Origin: Sporodiniella umbellata
Lineage: Eukaryota > Mucoromycota > Mucoromycetes > Mucorales > Rhizopodaceae
Length of the DNA stretch: 23,553 nucleotides
NCBI GenBank assembly: GCA_025677835.1
Contig: JAIXMR010000174.1
Span: 1-23,553 of the forward strand
Direction of reading: 5' to 3'
Positions 19,736 through 23,553 of the stretch are shown piece after piece; position 1 is the stretch's first letter, and each line of letters begins with the position of its first letter. The position numbers and the translations under genes were made by a program. Below the pieces are notes generated by a model that did not search any database, was not told the DNA's origin, and saw nothing but the letters and a program-made list of their open reading frames with translations.

Positions 19736-22016
19736 CGTGTAGTGACCAAAAAAGAAGCATGGCAAAGGAATCGTATGTTTTTTTTTTAAAGAAAACAAAA
19801 GTAAAGACACACCTTTAAAATTAACGCCTTTCTCAAAGTTGTAATTGGTAAGGTATTTTACTCATGCTTCTCTCTCTCTCTCTTTTTTTTTCCTTCTTAA
19901 TATTAGAGAAAAGTGGTATGATCAAATGAATTAAGTCTTTGTGCTGAGGGAACGTGTGACATCCCCAAGTGTTCACAACTTTGGGCTTCAATTCTAAAAG
20001 CAACCTTTAATGTAGTATCTTGTTTTCTCTTTTTGTCTGTTTTAGAGATTAGTAGGAATACATTACTCGGATATCGATTCAGTGGAGCACTCTATTTTTA
20101 CTATGATAGACAGTTTAGACCAAGTTATTTGATTTCCAAGCTATTTTTATCTCTGACGCAAATAAATTCCTTAGGTGCTATCTGTCCTTTTCTCTTTTTC
20201 TTTAGCGTAAACCTTGTCTTTATGCAACTTCTAATATTTTCAGTATATTAATTGTAATTATATTTTTAATAAGAAATAAATAAAGGAAAAAAAAAGCGGC
20301 CTTTCTTTTTTGTTTGTTCCTGTCCATTTCCCCTAGACACAAAATAAATAAATAAAAAATTTCTCCCCACCATATATCAAAACTTGACCTTAATTTTCGC
20401 ACATGCTCTTTTTGCTTTCTTGACGATGAATGAAATGTCGGATTAAGGCGGGCTTGTTGAATACAGCAAATATAGGCAATAGGCTTTTATAGTAGATGTG
20501 GTGCCTTGGAAAACGTTTGTTTTTATGAAACAAAAAATGTGTAACATTCATCGACAGCCGTCAAGGGTCCCTTCTCTCTCCTTTAAAGTAGGCTCATTGT
20601 TGGATTGTTTTGTTGTTGAACAATTTGGCTTTGAATTGTAATAGGGTAGGATTTTTAATAAAGCTAAAATTTGTATCCAGCTTTTGTACTTGGCGTTGAA
20701 ATAGCGAAAGTAAATAATTAAAAAAGAGGCTGGACCCTTCAAAGATAGCCAGGCTTCATATCCAACCTTAAATTAAATGTTTCTTTTGCTCGGTATCAAA
20801 AAAAAAAAAGCAAATTCAGTTTGCGTTTGATCTGGAACATCTTTCAAGCTCCAATTAGAATAGTATGTGAACCTGAGCCCAGATACTGTAGTCGTCTCCT
20901 CTTTGCATTTTGCAAAACAGGCACAAGTACATCTTTTTTTGACACACTTCTTTTTTTTTTTAACAAACTTTTTCTTTTTATTATTGATACTGTTGTATAC
21001 TTTTTTAACAGAAAGCTTTTTGTAGTTTTAGTTTGAAACCAGACTGTATACTACCAATATCACTAAGTGGTTTTGCTATCTCGTTGAAACAGAATCTTTC
21101 ATACTTCGGTTAAACCTCCTTCTTTTCAGTAGTATATATGAATTTGAAATTATTTTGTTACAGTTTACAAGAAAATTGGTCTTCGAGTATCGTTTGAAGA
21201 CACTGATTTTTTAATTATATAGTATTCAACATAAAGTATATTTCAATGCTGTCTATATACAGCTTCTCTAATTCAGGAATCTCGTTAAGGGGCGGTTTTG
21301 TTTTTTTTAAAAGTATGAAGATCGTTTAAACTGACTCCTGTACTATGAATACTGATACCAACGCATTGTAATCAAAGTAATAGAAGCTTTGTAAGTAATG
21401 GTTTTAGGTAGACTCAAAGATAGTAATTTCTACCTCTTTCAGGGTGCTTGAAGAATGTTTTATTGCCCTTTTGATAATCGTATGTATATTTGTCTGTCTC
21501 TCAGTACATATAAAGGTTGATTTTCTACGATTTTTATTTAAAGGAAAAATTGGAATCTCATGACTTCGAAAAACCACAGTATAGCTACTAATATTTAGAA
21601 CTACAAAACATATATTAAAGATTTTTTAAGCTTATCAAAGCAATAAAAAAGTGAAATATAGAAAAACTAAGTTGACAAAAATGCTATCTTGAAAAGAAAA
21701 GAGAGAAAAATAGGTCAAGTAAATAAACAAGTCATTATTAAAAGCTTGATATGATAAAATGTATCAAACAATCAAAAAGTATCTAAAACCAAAATATTAA
21801 AGGGGCAGTTATAGAAAGAAAGTATTAGGAGTAGCAAAATATCCATTTGTATATACATTTAATGAAGTTGTATGTCATATTTCGGGATGTAGCCCTCACA
21901 TCTTTAGTTGTTTTATGCCTTTGATACTCAAATTATACTACAGACTTTACATAGTGTTTTAGACCCAAACTCTCAAGACTAAAGATATGTGCTTCTTCAA
22001 AGTAGTATAAGTTTAT

Positions 22017-22388
22017 TTAAAGACAAAAGGAAGTCTTGAAAGTATAATAAACTTTATTCTTGTTTTTTCTTATACAGTGAAATGTGTATAAATAAAGCAT
22101 AGGAATTTCTGTTATCAAGTTGTTATGGATACAAAATCGAAGACTCAAAAAAAAAGAAAAAAAAAACACGTTTATTTGTTCAAAATGTAAGCTCAAATCC
22201 CATCCGAAAAAAACTTTGTGGTAAACGGAGTCGACTGCGATCAAACCGTTTTGTTTTTTAAATTCTAGAGAGTAAAAGCAGTTGTTGTTAACTATACTGA
22301 AGAGCAAAGACAAACAGAGCAACAGGTAAATATTTAAACCTACCAAAAATAAACATGCGATGGGAACAAACGGAGCAGAGTAATTCAT
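22017..22388 (-). other. 123-codon open frame, doubtful small membrane protein
   Basis: It starts with an ATG at 22388 and begins hydrophobic (PFVPIACLFLVGLNIYLLL), followed by segments such as NGLIAVDSVYHKVFFGWDL and a T-rich poly-Phe stretch. Adjacent - strand frames to 22760 also read protein-like over 35-40 codons but in different frames. No homologue is recognised. In DNA this AT-rich it may be chance or a decayed gene. Confidence 0.15.
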
Positions 22389-22874
22389 CGTTGCAACTCT
22401 GTACTATTTGGGCTAAAAAGGAAGTGAAGAGGACACATTTAAACATAACGGTGTTGAAAAAAGTTTAGCTTTGAAACAACCTTTAGCCCAACCAGTTGAA
22501 TTGGTGGAATAGTGTTATAAACTAAGTAGCTCGAATAGCGACAGTGCTCTGTAAACAAAGTACGTCTATAAGAATTATACTGATTTTAAAAATCGGTTAG
22601 CAAACACTGTGTTATAAATTAATCGTGATACAAGCACTTGAACACAGAAAAAGGCATCGCTTAAAATTTGAAGTAGTTGAACTATTTTCCAGAAGTTAAC
22701 GGTGTTACTTTTTTTTTCCTTTTGCAAATTGCTATTTATTAATAAATAAAAGAAATACACGGAGTCAAGTAATAAAACTAAGCAAACATCCAGATATTAT
22801 TAAGTGTTCTGCAGCAACATTGCTTTGACAAATAAACATCAACAAACAATACCACATAGTAAAACAGTACGTTT

Positions 22875-22912
<38 letters not shown>

Positions 22913-23186
22913 TTCCATAATGTAATCGATTTGAATAGTATATTCAGTATCGATTCATGTGCATCGGGAGCATTTTTGTTGATCTCGTAAACAGCTTCAA
23001 GTTTGCTTTGTTACACTTTCCGTCTTTTAATAGTGGTCTGTTATATTTTGAACAAGCATGGGCAAAAAAGAGAAATTTTTCTGTCGAGAAAATAAACCAT
23101 TATTTTTAATTAAAACCCAAAGCAATATGATTTGGGTCAAATTCTCAAACTTTAGTTAATATATCGTACAGTGCTTCCAATAAGTA

Positions 23187-23298
23187 ATGTCACAGCCAAT
23201 CAAAATCAATGTCACAGGTCATCTAAAAACAATGTTATTGGTCAGTCAAAATTGATGTCGTTGGCTAGTTAAATTGATGTCATTGGCCAATACGTCCG
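23187..23298. repeat. Five diverged 22-23-bp tandem repeats at the transposon end
   Basis: Units begin at 23187, 23209, 23232, 23255 and 23277, each starting ATGT and mostly followed by a form of CAYTGGYCA then TCAAAAT. Periodicity is regular (22, 23, 23, 22 bp), close to two helical turns. Subterminal repeats of this kind often bind transposase. Confidence 0.75.
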
Positions 23299-23553
23299 TT
23301 GACGAAGACGAGTACAATATTTCTATATGAAGATGGGCAGGGGAATGTTATTGATGAGAATGGTGGTCCTGAGCCTATGGACTACATTGTTGATCAGAAT
23401 GAATTTATCGTTGAGACTATTAATACTCATACAGAGTACCTGGGAAATGCAGTCTTCAATGAGGCTTCTTTGACATGCCCGATGTCCCTCTGCTACTGTT
23501 GTTGAAATGACCGAGCATTTATTGCAGCAATTTCATGATCTTAAAGTATCTAG
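23299..23553 (+). pseudogene. N-terminal fragment of a decayed transposase-like ORF
   Basis: A frame without a clear ATG start reads IFLYEDGQGNVIDENGG, then MDYIVDQNEFIVETINTH and GNAVFNE, before entering a stop at about 23505. Shortly before that stop, protein-like reading shifts to a second frame (FFDMPDVP) and then a third (SATVVEMTEHLLQQFHDLKV) up to the window end. The last part resembles the start of the helix-turn-helix region of fungal Tc1/mariner-type transposases, by general look only. Two frame changes within about 35 bp indicate decay, unless sequence errors are present. The rest lies outside the window. Confidence 0.4.

Larger units (their letters stand above)
18202..23168. other. 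Long AT-rich intergenic region with no supported gene
   Basis: Nearly 5 kb without a gene I can support. It contains the largest homopolymers of the window (T27 at 19287-19313, T31 at 19705-19735, T29 at 22877-22905), a (TC)n patch at about 19869-19882, and an 11-bp inverted repeat pair at 18801-18915. Weakly protein-like - strand frames at about 22017-22760 include a 123-codon frame starting at ATG 22388. Stop-free frames elsewhere are short and show no family motif. Confidence 0.55.
23169..23553 (+). mobile_element. Left end of a Tc1/mariner-like DNA transposon, continues past window
   Basis: CAGTGCTTCCAATAAG starts at 23169 directly after a TA dinucleotide (23167-23168). Tc1/mariner elements insert at TA and their terminal repeats commonly start CAGT. 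A subterminal repeat array (23187-23298) and then a transposase-like but frame-broken reading segment follow, as expected for the 5' end. The right end and its matching inverted repeat are outside the window, so the assignment is not proven. Confidence 0.55.

Noticed and set aside
20033..20251. 72-codon hydrophobic + frame
   Set aside because: Starts at a TTG in T-rich DNA, no ATG near the start, no motif, so chance is the simpler explanation.
20561..20740. Inverted AAGGGTCC/GGACCCTT pair as a mobile element
   Set aside because: Only about 8-9 bp match, the pairing does not extend and there is no target duplication.
23187..23298. CRISPR-like array
   Set aside because: Repeats are diverged, directly adjacent with no unique spacers, and the sequence context is eukaryotic.
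1..23553. tRNA or rRNA genes
   Set aside because: No B-box-like GGTTCGAATCC with a fitting A-box and no recognisable rRNA sequence was seen by eye; a tRNAscan or Rfam run would be decisive.

Overview
This window looks like nuclear DNA of an early-diverging fungus, most likely a mucoralean (Mucoromycota). The reasons are AT-rich intergenic DNA full of long poly(dA:dT) tracts, 45-86 nt GT-AG introns, and fungal families (a DHA1-type transporter, a Zn2Cys6-PAS regulator, a fungal-type homeobox factor, a small GPI-type surface protein). No prokaryotic operon signals, tRNA, rRNA or CRISPR were seen. All gene models were spliced by hand from reading frame, splice sites and family motifs.

Layout. 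1-1869 (-): a seven-exon MFS transporter missing its last residues at the window edge, with a 15-nt microexon inside its antiporter motif. 1870-4560: a divergent intergenic region with a frame-broken coding remnant at about 3.8-4.2 kb. 4561-6240 (+): a 479-aa transcription factor with two tandem Zn2Cys6 clusters, an AT-hook-like motif and a PAS-like domain. 6312-8203 (-): UTP18, a WD40 protein of the small-subunit processome, tail to tail with the previous gene. 8472-9379 (-): a 264-aa protein joining an ASXH/DEUBAD-like domain to a RAMA-like domain. 9380-14192: a long gene-poor stretch with microsatellites, an ORF relic and an orphan promoter-like unit. 14193-14666 (+): a secreted, probably GPI-anchored protein behind a TATA box and an 11-bp dyad. 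14855-16057 (+): a lysine/glutamate-rich disordered protein with an EAP-type repeat array and a small terminal exon. 16583-17992 (-): a homeobox factor with a conserved fungal C-terminal domain. 17993-23168: AT-rich DNA with few candidates. 23169-end: the left end of a Tc1/mariner-like element with a decayed transposase start.

The genes do not form an obvious pathway cluster; this reads as an ordinary chromosomal neighbourhood of regulators, a ribosome-biogenesis factor, a chromatin factor, a transporter and surface proteins. The two most interesting loci are the tandem zinc-cluster regulator, whose exon structure records an internal duplication, and the ASXH-RAMA protein, a candidate chromatin reader in a lineage known for abundant N6-methyladenine in its DNA.
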